DNA from: Phallusia fumigata | Taxonomy: Eukaryota > Chordata > Ascidiacea > Phlebobranchia > Ascidiidae | NCBI GenBank assembly: GCA_008931825.1 | Contig: QXVZ01017028.1 | Coordinates: 1 to 32,702, forward strand | Direction of reading: 5' to 3' | Length of the DNA stretch: 32,702 nucleotides | Shown here: positions 11,010 to 23,700 of the stretch, one piece after another | Position numbering within the stretch: the stretch's first letter is position 1 | How the letters are laid out: every line of letters starts with the position of its first letter | Program-made: the position numbers and the translations under genes | The notes under the pieces: generated by a model | Told to the model about the DNA's origin: nothing | Seen by the model: the letters and a program-made list of their open reading frames with translations, nothing else | Databases searched by the model: none

Positions 11010-11290
11010 CGGGAATGCTCAACCCGTGGACCGCGGGTCGCATATAGTGAGATCGAAACCAATATTTACATTTTTGTTGGTAGGCTCGGTATGTTTGGCA
11101 TTAAAACTCGCCAGTTGTTTTTGATATAGGCCAACTAATTAAAGGCTTGTCTACCAATCGCTTTGAACGTTTTCCACTTTTTTTAATTTGGAATGGATAC
11201 CAGTTGACAGCACTGCGGGCAATTAAGGCGTGACTCATTATCATCCGTAATAACTTACTTCATATAAATAGGGGCCGATATTATGTTTCA
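11010..11290. mobile_element. hAT-like short element, copy 1
   Basis: GCTCAACCCGTGGACCGCGG at 11016 is a typical hAT terminus of the CAACCCGCGGxCCGC kind. The following bases match 25960-26250 in order: GGTATG, CCAGTTG, GGCC.ACTAAT, CTTG.CTACCAA, ATACCAGTT and TGAC.CATTA.. The two copies are diverged members of one family. No coding potential; ends not exact. Confidence 0.5.
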
Positions 11291-11499
11291 TGTGATATTA
11301 ACAGAATTATCCGTTAGCACTTTTTCGACTAGGTGTTAGTTTCTGTTAGAAACGGTTTGTTGTCACAATATTGTTAGTAATGGCCAAATCCTGCAAACGA
11401 AAGAGTCACTTGTATTGATTGCACAGACCCACTTGTTTCAAGGCCTGATGTAGGTTGTTTTCAGTGGATATTAGTATCAGGCTTTTGTGACCGAGTCAT

Positions 11500-11505
11500 T
11501 TTATT
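11500..11505 (-). terminator. Possible polyadenylation signal of SLC9B
   Basis: AATAAA on the minus strand, about 190 bases after the stop at 11695. The equivalent hexamer in the alternative contig is at 12239-12244. Confidence 0.4.
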
Positions 11506-11694
11506 TTGTCTAAAATCTTACAACCACAACAAACAGGAACTGACTTGCATAATATTTTAGACATATTTAACCTATGCTTCTTAGTTCAACTTGGTGTTTA
11601 TACAGCACCAATAAAACCACAAATTGCTTATTTACAACTTGTATTACAAAGACTCCGTACAATAACAATAAACTTGGTCCAACACTGCTTTTAG

Positions 11695-11786
11695 TTACAT
11701 TTTGGTTTGAAACACCTCAGATGTAGGATTTTCAGGAACCTCCACTTCAAATGAAAGTGATGACTCGTATATATTTGCACTTCCAT
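11695..11786 (-). CDS. SLC9B: SLC9B last exon: C-terminus and stop
   Basis: Acceptor GTGATGTTTAG. Enters with two bases completing Asp, reads [20 protein letters not shown], then TSEVFQTKM and TAA. The same exon, unchanged in protein, occurs at 12434-12525 in the alternative contig, while the flanking non-coding bases differ at several sites. That fits a constrained coding exon. Confidence 0.75.
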
Positions 11787-14700
11787 CTAAACATCACAAC
11801 AATAGGACACATTTTCAATGTTAGTTTGTAGTACGGTGGCCCACAAGAATTTACCAATTTTCTTTCTGTGCCAAGGTTTTTTTCAGTTCAGTTTTTAGTG
11901 CACACATTTTCTTCAGTGCAACTATTTTTTCGCGAAAAACTTCTTTAGTGCAAATATTTGTTTTTTAGTGCAACCATTTTTTTGTGTCTTGTACGGCGTA
12001 TTAAATGTAGCAAATTACTAATGATTGCACAATACAGCACTTGTCAGCATCGCCCGAATTTTCTTATTGACCAAATGGCGAGTACTTAACCACATGAATT
12101 AGTAATTACGCGGTTTGTAACATAATTAAACGGNAACGAAAGATTCGCTTGTATTGATTGCACAGATCCACTTGTGTCAAGGCCTGATGTAGGTTGTTTT
12201 CAGTGGATATTAGTAGCCGGCTTTTGTGACCGAGTCATTTTATTTTATCTAAAATCTTACAACCACAACAAACAGGAACTGACTTGCATAATATTTTAGG
12301 CATATTTAACCTATGCTTCTTAGTTCAGCTTCGTGTTTATACAGCACCAATAAAACCACAAATTGCTTATTTACAGCTTGTATTACAAAGACTCCATACA
12401 ATAACAATAAACTTGGTTCAACACTGCTTTTAGTTACATTTTGGTTTGAAACACCTCAGATGTAGGATTTTCAGGAACCTCCACTTCAAATGAAAGTGAT
12501 GACTCGTATATATTTGCACTTCCATCTATACATCACAACAATAGGACACATTTTCAATGGTAGTTTGTAGTACGGTGGCCCACAAGAATTTAACAATTTT
12601 CTTTCTGTGCCAAGGTTTTTTTCAGTTCAGTTTTTAGTGCACACATTTTCTTCAGTGCANAGTTTTTAGTGCACACATTTTCTTCAGTGCAACTATTTTT
12701 TCGCGAAAAACTTCTTTAGTGCAAATATTTGTTTTTTAGTGCAACCATTTTTTTGTGTCTTGTACGGCGTATTAAATGTAGCAAATTACTAATGATTGCA
12801 CAATACAGCACTTGTCAGCATCGCCCGAATTTTCTTATTGACCAAATGGCGAGTACTTAACCACATGAATTAGTAATTACGCGGTTTGTAACATAATTAA
12901 ACGGTTTAACGTTTTGTTCATTACTGAAACACTGTATGTACTAAACGAAACATCAAAACTTACTGGATCTATACATTTTTTACACCTATGGACAATACCC
13001 GCTGAATCCAATTGTATTCGAAGATTGTTAATCGCCTCGACACACTCTTAACACCGACTAAACAACTTAACATACATTATAACTACAGACAACCTACGAT
13101 TTGTATGGCGGGATTGAAGATATTAGACAAAACACGGTTTGGTTATTTGTTTGCACAACTACATATTTGTACAAAAAAACTTTGCATCAAAATAATTTGC
13201 ACTGAAGAAAATTGCTGAATTGTACTTGTTGGCCACCGTAGTTATCCTTAAGTTACCATTCATCAATTATATAATACAGCCAACCGTGTTTTACTGAATT
13301 TGCAATCAACTTTGGATAAATTAAAACGTGGAGTTAAAACAAAACAAGTTTGATTGATTAGTTTTCGCTAAGCAATTTTTCTTGATTTGTTTTGGAGAAA
13401 TCGCCTGATTATATTGTGGGATTTTAATTCCAACAAGTGAAACATAGTGCCGGAAATGCTAAACTCTAAACCAAAAGTTACCATCTGCAATGTTCTTAGA
13501 CATTCCAATTTCCAGATTACTACTTTCATCATCTTTAGTCTCCTAAAACGGCAATCATGGTAATTTAGGCTATACTGCTCGTGTATTATTAACACGGTTA
13601 CATTTAAAAAAAAACATCTTTTTATCGAACAACTATACAAGGTCCACATTTTCAACAGTTGGATGCTCGGACTAATTTTCAACGGAAAGTGATAACCTAC
13701 AGAAGCTTGAAAGCTCAGATAAATTTCCAACGCAAAGTAAGATAAAGCTACAAAACCCGAAAAAATCTAATTTTGAAAACGCTTTGTGCCTCACGGAATT
13801 CAGTGTTCTGTATAATTTTTTAAAAAACTGTTTGCCTAGTTTGTTACACCCATCACCAATATTGTCGATTTTGTGAACAATGCAATCCTGATTTCCATAC
13901 TTTTAGGTGCGCACAAGTGGGTGAAAAATGCATTTACATTCTTACAAACAGACTAAATTGTTTTATTTTTACCGCTTTTTTCACAAAAACAAGTTTGTGT
14001 GGCGATTATGAAAGATTTTGCAATGCAAGTGAACTAAATATTTGTTATAGGTTCGATGTGGAAGAAACAAACCAATGCAGCGCGTTTATAATCTTACCAC
14101 ACAGTGGACCTCAAATAGAGTTTCTTAGCGCAAAGTAGTGCCAAATAAACGATGCAAATACGAGGTCATTGGACAAAGTGTTTGTCTGGAAAGGTTCGAG
14201 ACATAAAGATATTCCTTAATGTTTGGTTAAATAGACCACCATCCCCATTCATTAGGTGGAAAAATGTTTTTTTCTAATCGATACTTTTTAACAGTTTTAT
14301 CCACTTATTTGTTCGGGGAAGGTTGGTGCAACAATCCACTCAAACATTTACGTAGTTTGGCAATTTACAGTAATAATCTATTTTGTGGTCAAAACCCGTG
14401 TGACGTACCGTAGACTAAATCGTATGTCTGAAAATATGCTAGTTACCGCGTAAATTTCCAGCAAAATCATCCATGTTGAGCATAGGCTTTTGTTAAATAT
14501 ATTATATTAAACGACGCCAAGTGTTTGTCGCCGAGCGGACAGTTTTGACTTTTTTAAATACACATGGGTTACTTTTACTCGCTTTTTGTCTTTTATTCGC
14601 AGAGCGCTAGTTTTATCATCAATGTATTTTACCATTTTTTTCATTTTTTAACACATATGTTGACTGATTTTGCATTGCACTGGTTTTGCCATTACGCATG

Positions 14701-17700
14701 TTTAATTACACCTGGAAAAACTAATTTTAGATCTAATAGTGAATCTTTAAAACTGTTAATTTACAAGTTTAGCTTATCGTACCTCACTCTCCGGATCGTA
14801 AACGTCCAACAATCTTGGCCCCGCCAAACCAATTAAAAAGACACCAACAGGTGCTGTAATGATGATAACCAAGACTGATACTTGCAAAATCTATTACAGA
14901 AAACAACACAAATTTAAATTTTGCATTTCCTTTTCTTCGACAAAACATGGCTTACAATAGTTCCCCAGTTTAAATAATTTTCGCATGTTGTCGGCGAAGG
15001 GTAGTCGTATGAATATAAACAGCTGGGTTCCGGTGTAGTTGTGTTCATTGACAAAGTTGTTGCGGTTGGCATGGATTCTGTCGTAGTCGCATTCTCTAAA
15101 AAAACATACACAGCAGTATGTTAAATCACAGCTGGGTCAAAAGTCACGTGTCAAATCACAAAGTTACCCAAAAGCTCCTGTTCAAAAGTTTAAATCATGT
15201 ACACTACCTATTGGTTCTGTTCCGTTGCATAAAGGCGGCCAGGTCATTTCATCACAAAGTGACTTCGAGTAGTCCAATGCTGTCCCACCAATGGCCGCCT
15301 GTCAAATGGTGATTGCAAATTAAACAGAGAAAGGTTTGACGACTAAGAAAAAATATCTCAACGATTTATTTACAGCTGGCGGAAACAAAAGCACTGATAT
15401 TTACTTTAGCAACAGATCTCTGCGAAGATTTTAATTTTGGCTAAAGTGAAATTAGCAGTTGAATTGATTAGAAATGAAAACGAAAACAATTTTTTTCTGC
15501 CTGAGTGTGTTTTATTGCTGGTTTTTCGAGAATGATGCGAAGCATTGCTCAAAATGATTTCTCTCATCGTTGCAGTAGTATTATCCTACCTGCACAGTGG
15601 CTTTTGGAATCCAGGCTATAGCCGTTAAAAACTTTTCCTTGTGGGTCCATCCAAGAAATGATACCGCGTTTCCAGCAACAGTAAGGCGAATTGCAAGACA
15701 AATAATCATACATGCGACTGCAAGGCCTATAAAGAGTAAGACAAATATGTATAAATTAAAGCGGTGGATTATTGTTTTTTTTAAAGTGAAAAATGCAAAA
15801 TAGACCTACAACTTATTTTAACACGAGGTGCTTGGATGGTTTCAGATTTTGAAATTCCCAAAGGCACAAATTCAACTAAATTGCTTACCCACGGTATGAG
15901 CTGTCATCTGGCTAAGATCAACGTTGGCTCCAGTAAGGCCAAAAAGCAAAGGTTGGAACAGGAACCAAAGAGCCTTGTAATTATGACCAACAGCTTCCTA
16001 AAAAATCACCTTACATAAATCGTTTTTCAGCAACTAATACGTGTTGTCTTATAAGTCGAGTCCCAAGTCAGGTCAAGAATATTTCGAGATTTGCTCAAGT
16101 CTCAGTGCAGGGATGGATGACATTTTTTTGGCGCACGCCTATTTTTAAGGTACGTGAATACCAAACGCACTGTCTTTTAACACAAGGAAAAAATCTAAGT
16201 TTTGTACACCACAGGCCAGAGGCGTTAAAACTTTAATGCGTTTCCACAAATTGTGATTAAAAAACTAGTCTGAACATTGCGTGATTTTATAAAATTAGCT
16301 GCCGTAACACTACTGACAGCGCAGCAAAAAGTTGTGGCTACTGCCCATAATAAAGTAAAAGTATTTTAATACTTGATCTTTCCGCCCATTTAAAAAAACA
16401 GAAACAAGCAAACAACACGATCTCAACAAGAGCGCAACACGTGGCCAATTTAAATCAGAGTATTTCTGTGATTGCGACCACCTCGTTGCGGTTTAATAAA
16501 GAAATTAGCGAATAAATAACCGTACATTGGATGCTAGTTGGTGTACGTGGGGCACGTTAACCATTCTGTCATCAATTTTCTTCATGTTTCAAGTCTAGTT
16601 TAACGACTCTAAGTCAAGTCCTTGAAAAAAGGGACTCGAGTCGGGTCAGTGAGTCTCCCCGACACTACCAATATAACTGACACAGTTTAATTATATTGTT
16701 TGAAAAAACCTCAACGTTGTAAAACTAATGTAGTGGAAAAGTTACAAATAGCCCGCGATTTATGTGAATTGTGCGTCAACTTAGCATGACTGCATTGTAT
16801 GCCGGTTTGCTTCAGTGTTGCACTATGTTGTTAATAGATTGATACCTATCACTTTACAGTGCCTTGTCAACTCTTGTGTTATTGCCAGCTGGGCAATCTT
16901 AAGACTTTGATGGATCGAAGTTTGGTACGTGACTCTTTTGTTGTCTGTGTTGACTCTGTATGTTAGTACAAACGTGTGATTTGTTTCACACTTTATTTGT
17001 GTTATCTTTTTTTGGCAGAAAATCGCGTTATTTTGAGCGCACGTTATTGAACTTGATTGGAAATTAATCTGTTCTGATTAATAGGTGCAAAGTTACATCA
17101 CTTTCAAACTGATTAATATCTAGTAAAGCAAACATGGACTCAGATGATGAAGATGTTGCCGCTACTGCACTAGTTGAGCAAATGTATCAAAGGTGAAAGT
17201 CTGATGCTAAAACGTACTAGCGCGTCTGCTGTTCAAGGACTTTGTCATGAAGTTGAAGAGTTGAAGACTTTAATATGGTAATGGCACTGTTCAAATTAGT
17301 TTTATATGACGAAAATTCTCCCTGTTAACGGTTCCAGAAAGATACGCTATATTCGGTACAAGTTCGAGTTTAATAAGGGTCTCGAACAATGGGTATAGAT
17401 GCACGCCAAAAAACGCCAATATCCAACACATGCCGCAACTAATGGACAGTCCCTGTGTTGACAACGAATTGAGGTGCTTGGGGTCTACGACCAGTTCCAT
17501 ACACAGTCTGAGAAGATTAGACCTCAGAATGTTCTGGTGGTTCGTCGTAAGATAGAAGCTAAGAATAGACGTATTATGTTCAGTCAACTCTTGATATAAA
17601 TTTTTCGGCTCCACAACAGTGCACCTGCAAAGCAGCCGATCGGACAACCCTTCCCAAAATAATCCCAAGAACCCAAGGTCGCTGAGATAAGTCACCGCCG

Positions 17701-20700
17701 CCTCAAGTCTTATTCGAAAGACCAACCTATACAGATAGTGACGCTCCTGCGAAGACATAACCTACGTCAAAGGGAAGACAGTTTCCTCAAGAACACGCGC
17801 TGGGATTGAGTATCCATTACCACATCAACGGGATTAACCACGCGAAGGTCGCGAGCTGGACACAACCGGTTCACAGAGCCCAGAGGTTGTTGAACGTTTT
17901 TTTTGAAAACCAGTTGTAGAGAAGTTTAATGGTGATCCAATGGACTTTTGGAACTTTATAATTAGGTATCAGCTGCATATTGCCATTGTGAGAACAGTCT
18001 ACAAGAAGTTCCAAAGGTACCTCCAAGCGACTTCAGCGGCCTTGAGAAGTAGACGTATTGCTCCGAAATTGTTATGCAACGTTGGACAAAATTTTTGGAA
18101 CGTCCATTGTAGACACGGTTGGATTCATCTTATCGATTGCAAACAAATTGCTGCTCGAGCTGCGCAAGAAGTGGGTCTCGGAGTCGCTACGAATCCAAGA
18201 CAAAACAGGTTAAGTGGCTTTTGTCATAAAACAACGCCGCAAAGCCCTTCTGTTTCCAGAAAATGTTTGTTCCATCGGGTGTGGAAGAACCAGTTGCCGC
18301 CGCTCCCAGACGTCTGCGCACAAGAAACCCACCGAAATCCCAGAATGTTCCACGACAGACGACAATGCCCACTTTGTATTGACTTAATGTGTGCAATCTA
18401 AATGTAAACCATATAAAGAGCGCATATTGATTGTGCAGAACAAAGTTCTGTGTTACAGGTATTTGTGCCTCGGGCATTCAGCACACGATTGCAAACGTGG
18501 AATTAATTGCAACAAAGACGGCTGTGACGGCATCGAGCGCTACACTACAACCCGAATGGGTAAACAAACCGATAGATTCCGAGGACGATAAAGAAGCCAA
18601 GGTTGCTGCCGGTGACAATAAGTAGTGAAAACGTACGTCTGATCTGGCGATAACATGTCATTTTCTGAGCGATAACTGGCAGAGAAACTGGAAGTCAAAA
18701 CTAGCGCACATTCTGTGCACTTTGAGCTGAACACGTTGACCAAGGATTAACCTGTAAACAACATGACTTCAGTGTTATTGGTAGTTTGGGTCCTCTTTGT
18801 TAAATAGCCTTGTGGGCGTTTTGAAGAGATTTCGAAAGGACCGTGTTGCTATTGTCGCGGATATAGAGGCCATGTTCCGTCAGGCCTTGGTTGCTCCTCG
18901 AGACCGTAGAGATTCTCATGGTGGACTGAAGGGACATGTTTTCGCGCCGGAGGATGGAACGTACATCTGTTCGGTGCCTGTTTCTTCGGCAGCCGTGCTA
19001 CTTTTTGTTTAAAAATAGAAAAGGAATACGAAGAGTTTTTGACCCGAAGGTTGACGGGACCGTAAAACACAACTTCTACGTAGATGATAGCCTCGCGATG
19101 TCCACCAGCGCAGCCAACGGAACTAAATTAGTGGAACATCCAAGTTCCACTTCGGTGGCATGGGTGAATTCAAGTTAACGAAGTGGATGTTCAAGTGATA
19201 CGGTCATAAAGTCTATCTCAGTCGAAAAAGCAGCCCAAGTGCGCCAAAATGTCTGTTTGGACGATTGAGTACAACAGCGCGATTGGGGAATCAACTGGGG
19301 CGACTGCGTGGCCTCCGAATTCCCTGTTGTTTTAACCCTAAAATAACCAGCGTAATTGCCGGAAAACCGCGTTGTTTTTAGCGCGCTTTATTTAGCTTCG
19401 ACTAAAACAAATCTCTTGCTCGCACTGGTAGTTTTTCAGGCTCTGCCTAATAGGGCTGGAATTACAACTGGGGTTGCTAACATCTGAGAACCCAAGTTCC
19501 AAATCCACTTTCGATACAAATAGACTAGTTATACCGACCTATAAAAATATATTTACTTATAGTGTTAAAGCCTTAATTTTGATACCCCCAAATTTTATAA
19601 CGATACTTGGGTTTGTTATTTCAAACAGCAACAGGTGTTTAAAAAATAAGTTTATGCACAAAAACAAATATGCGATTTGCAGTCCGTCTNTCAGTGTTGC
19701 ACTATGTTGTTAATAGATTGTTACCTATCACTTTACAGTGCCTTGTCAACTCTTGTGTTATTGGCAGCTGGGCAATCTTAAGACTTGGATGGATCGAAGT
19801 TTGGTACGTGACTCTTTTGTTGTCTGTGTTGACTTATGTTAGTACAAACGTGTGATTTGTTTCACACTTTATTTGTGTTATCTTTTTTGGCAGAAAAGCG
19901 TTATTTTGAGCGCACGTTATTGAACTTGATTGGAAATTAATCTGTTCTGATTAATAGGTGCAAAGTTACATCACTTTCAAACTGATTAATATCTCGTAAA
20001 GCAAACATGGACTCAGATGATGAAGATGTTGCCGCTACTGCACTAGTTGAGCAAATGTATCAAAGGTGAAAGTCTGATGCTAAAACCTACTAGCGCGTCT
20101 GCTGTTCAAGGACTTTGTCATGAAGTTGAAGAGGACTTTAATATGGTAATGGCACTGTTCAAATTAGTTTTATATGACGAAAATTCTCCCTGTTAACGGT
20201 TCCAGAAAGATACGCTATATTCGGTACAAGTTCGAGTTTAATAAGGGTCTCGAACAATGGGTATAGATGCACGCCAAAAAACGCCAATATCCAACACATG
20301 CCGCAACTAATGGACAGTCCCTGTGTTGACAACGAATTGAGGTGCTTGGGGTCTACGACCAGTTCCATACACAGTCTGAGAAGATTAGACCTCAGAATGT
20401 TCTGGTGGTTCGTCGTAAGATAGAAGCTAAGAATAGACGTATTATGTTCAGTCAACTCTTGATATAAATTTTTCGGCTCCACAACAGTGCACCTGCAAAG
20501 CAGCCGATCGGACAACCCTTCCCAAAATAATCCCAAGAACCCAAGGTCGCTGAGATAAGTCACCGCCGCCTCAAGTCTTATTCGAAAGACCAACCTATAC
20601 AGATAGTGACGCTCCTGCGAAGACATAACCTACGTCAAAGGGAAGACAGTTTCCTCGAGAACACGCGCTGGGATTGAGTATCCATTACCACATCAACGGG

Positions 20701-23700
20701 ATTAACCACGCGAAGGTCGCGAGCTGGACACAACCGGTTCACAGAGCCCAGAGGTTGTTGAACGTTTTTTTTGAAAACCAGTTGTAGAGAAGTTTAATGG
20801 TGATCCAATGGACTTTTGGAACTTTATAATTAGGTATCAGCTGCATATTGCCATTGTGAGAACAGTCTACAAGAAGTTCCAAAGGTACCTCCAAGCGACT
20901 TCAGCGGCCTTGAGAAGTAGACGTATTGCTCCGAAATTGTTATGCAACGTTGGACAAAATTTTTGGAACGTCCATTGTAGACACGGTTGGATTCATCTTA
21001 TCGATTGCAAACAAATTGCTGCTCGAGCTGCGCAAGAAGTGGGTCTCGGAGTCGCTACGAATCCAAGACAAAACAGGTTAAGTGGCTTTTGTCATAAAAC
21101 AACGCCGCAAAGCCCTTCTGTTTCCAGAAAATGTTTGTTCCATCGGGTGTGGAAGAACCAGTTGCCGCCGCTCCCAGACGTCTGCGCACAAGAAACCCAC
21201 CGAAATCCCAGAATGTTCCACGACAGACGACAATGCCCACTTTGTATTGACTTAATGTGTGCAATCTAAATGTAAACCATATAAAGAGCGCATATTGATT
21301 GTGCAGAACAAAGTTCTGTGTTACAGGTATTTGTGCCTCGGGCATTCAGCACACGATTGCAAACGTGGAATTAATTGCAACAAAGACGGCTGTGACGGCA
21401 TCGAGCGCTACACTACAACCCGAATGGGTAAACAAACCGATAGATTCCGAGGACGATAAAGAAGCCAAGGTTGCTGCCGGTGACAATAAGTAGTGAAAAC
21501 GTACGTCTGATCTGGCGATAACATGTCATTTTCTGAGCGATAACTGGCAGAGAAACTGGAAGTCAAAACTAGCGCACATTCTGTGCACTTTGAGCTGAAC
21601 ACGTTGACCAAGGATTAACCTGTAAACAACATGACTTCAGTGTTATTGGTAGTTTGGGTCCTCTTTGTTAAATAGCCTTGTGGGCGTTTTGAAGAGATTT
21701 CGAAAGGACCGTGTTGCTATTGTCGCGGATATAGAGGCCATGTTCCGTCAGGCCTTGGTTGCTCCTCGAGACCGTAGAGATTCTCATGGTGGACTGAAGG
21801 GACATGTTTTCGCGCCGGAGGATGGAACGTACATCTGTTCGGTGCCTGTTTCTTCGGCAGCCGTGCTACTTTTTGTTTAAAAATAGAAAAGGAATACGAA
21901 GAGTTTTTGACCCGAAGGTTGACGGGACCGTAAAACACAACTTCTACGTAGATGATAGCCTCGCGATGTCCACCAGCGCAGCCAACGGAACTAAATTAGT
22001 GGAACATCCAAGTTCCACTTCGGTGGCATGGGTGAATTCAAGTTAACGAAGTGGATGTTCAAGTGATACGGTCATAAAGTCTATCTCAGTCGAAAAAGCA
22101 GCCCAAGTGCGCCAAAATGTCTGTTTGGACGATTGAGTACAACAGCGCGATTGGGGAATCAACTGGGGCGACTGCGTGGCCTCCGAATTCCCTGTTGTTT
22201 TAACCCTAAAATAACCAGCGTAATTGCCGGAAAACCGCGTTGTTTTTAGCGCGCTTTATTTAGCTTCGACTAAAACAAATCTCTTGCTCGCACTGGTAGT
22301 TTTTCAGGCTCTGCCTAATAGGGCTGGAATTACAACTGGGGTTGCTAACATCTGAGAACCCAAGTTCCAAATCCACTTTCGATACAAATAGACTAGTTAT
22401 ACCGACCTATAAAAATATATTTACTTATAGTGTTAAAGCCTTAATTTTGATACCCCCAAATTTTATAACGATACTTGGGTTTGTTATTTCAAACAGCAAC
22501 AGGTGTTTAAAAAATAAGTTTATGCACAAAAACAAATATGCGATTTGCAGTCCGTCTTACCATTTGTTGCGNGAGAACCCAAGTTCCAAATCCACTTTCG
22601 ATACAAATAGACTAGTTATACCGACCTATAAAAATATATTTACTTATAGTGTTAAAGCCTTAATTTTGATACCCCCAAATTTTATAACGATACTTGGGTT
22701 TGTTATTTCAAACAGCAACAGGTGTTTAAAAAATAAGTTTATGCACAAAAACAAATATGCGCTTTGCAGTCCGTCTTACCATTTGTTGCGCAGGCCATCC
22801 TATTGATGCAACAAAAGAGCATGTTAATGTTCCCAATGTACCAGCACCAGGAACGTCAATGATGTTAGTGGCAAAGATGAGTAACCAAGATGTGCCAACC
22901 AGCAAAATAGTTCTATCCCGAACGATATTATGCTACCAAAAGAAATCCGATTTAAGGTTCGGCTTGGAATAAATCTAATAGAGAGTGGGTACCTGTCTGG
23001 GATCAGGAAAAAGCCACATAAGCAGCCCAGTTACAATTCCAAAAGCAAATCCAAATACAATTTCAAACAAAGCATTCAATAAATCAAAACCGATTCCACC
23101 TGGGGAAACAACGAATGCAAGTTATCCGCTGTTTGTTGATACTTGTGCGCCTCACCAGGACCACGCAGCACTTTAGTCGAGTTAGTTGTTTTTATGACTA
23201 ATATATAGCCGTTTAGGGCCATTTGTCATTCAGGCATAACAAGGGTGATGATAACAGACATATAAATTTGAAACAAACTGTCAATCCAAATTATTCAAAC
23301 CCCAAAACCGCAAAATCTAAACTGTATGGTACGTTCGGGTTCCAGTACAATGATAAGAAAGATTGGTTATATTTAAATTGTTGCTTTTTGTTCGTTTGTA
23401 AAATAACCACAAAAAGAATCAAGTTGTTTAGCAAATATAGGTAAATACCGTACGTTGGATCCACTAACTACCTGTTGAAAATGTGATAGTGAGAAGTATG
23501 TTAAATCCGTTGATTGCGATTATGTCATCAATCGACGCAGCCGCCATCAACAGTGTAGGAACTCCATGTGCGACCTTATTTAAAGAAAAAGTTTTACTTA
23601 TTTCGCCGTTGGTTTCACGCATAACAAAACGTTTCGATTTTTTCTAAATTGTAGGTCTTAGTTACCGCAAAATTATGGTGATGTTCACCTCAAACAAGTA

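Larger units (their letters stand above)
11396..12133. repeat. Block repeated after a contig join, copy 1
   Basis: Matches 12135-12659 with roughly a dozen or more substitutions and then 12661-12903 without visible change. Edges coincide with the Ns at 12134 and 12660, so this looks like two haplotypes laid end to end rather than a genomic tandem repeat. Confidence 0.85.
12135..12903. repeat. Block repeated after a contig join, copy 2 (with internal gap)
   Basis: Alternative allele of 11396-11925 up to 12659. After the N at 12660 the sequence restarts about 40 bases back, at AGTTTTTAGTGCACAC, and follows copy 1 to 12903 before continuing into new sequence. Confidence 0.85.

Noticed and set aside
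14185..14210. B-box-like GGTTCGAGA, suggesting a tRNA gene
   Set aside because: No A box or cloverleaf stems at the right distance.
14774..14783. SLC9B stop shortly after [13 protein letters not shown] (EVR stop)
   Set aside because: Possible as a read-through isoform, but the GTACGA donor and two phase-matched downstream exons favour splicing.
17291..17758. 155-codon minus-strand ORF, repeated at 20159-20626
   Set aside because: It lies within the gag region of the plus-strand BEL/Pao element and matches no family I know. Its repetition only reflects the contig duplication.
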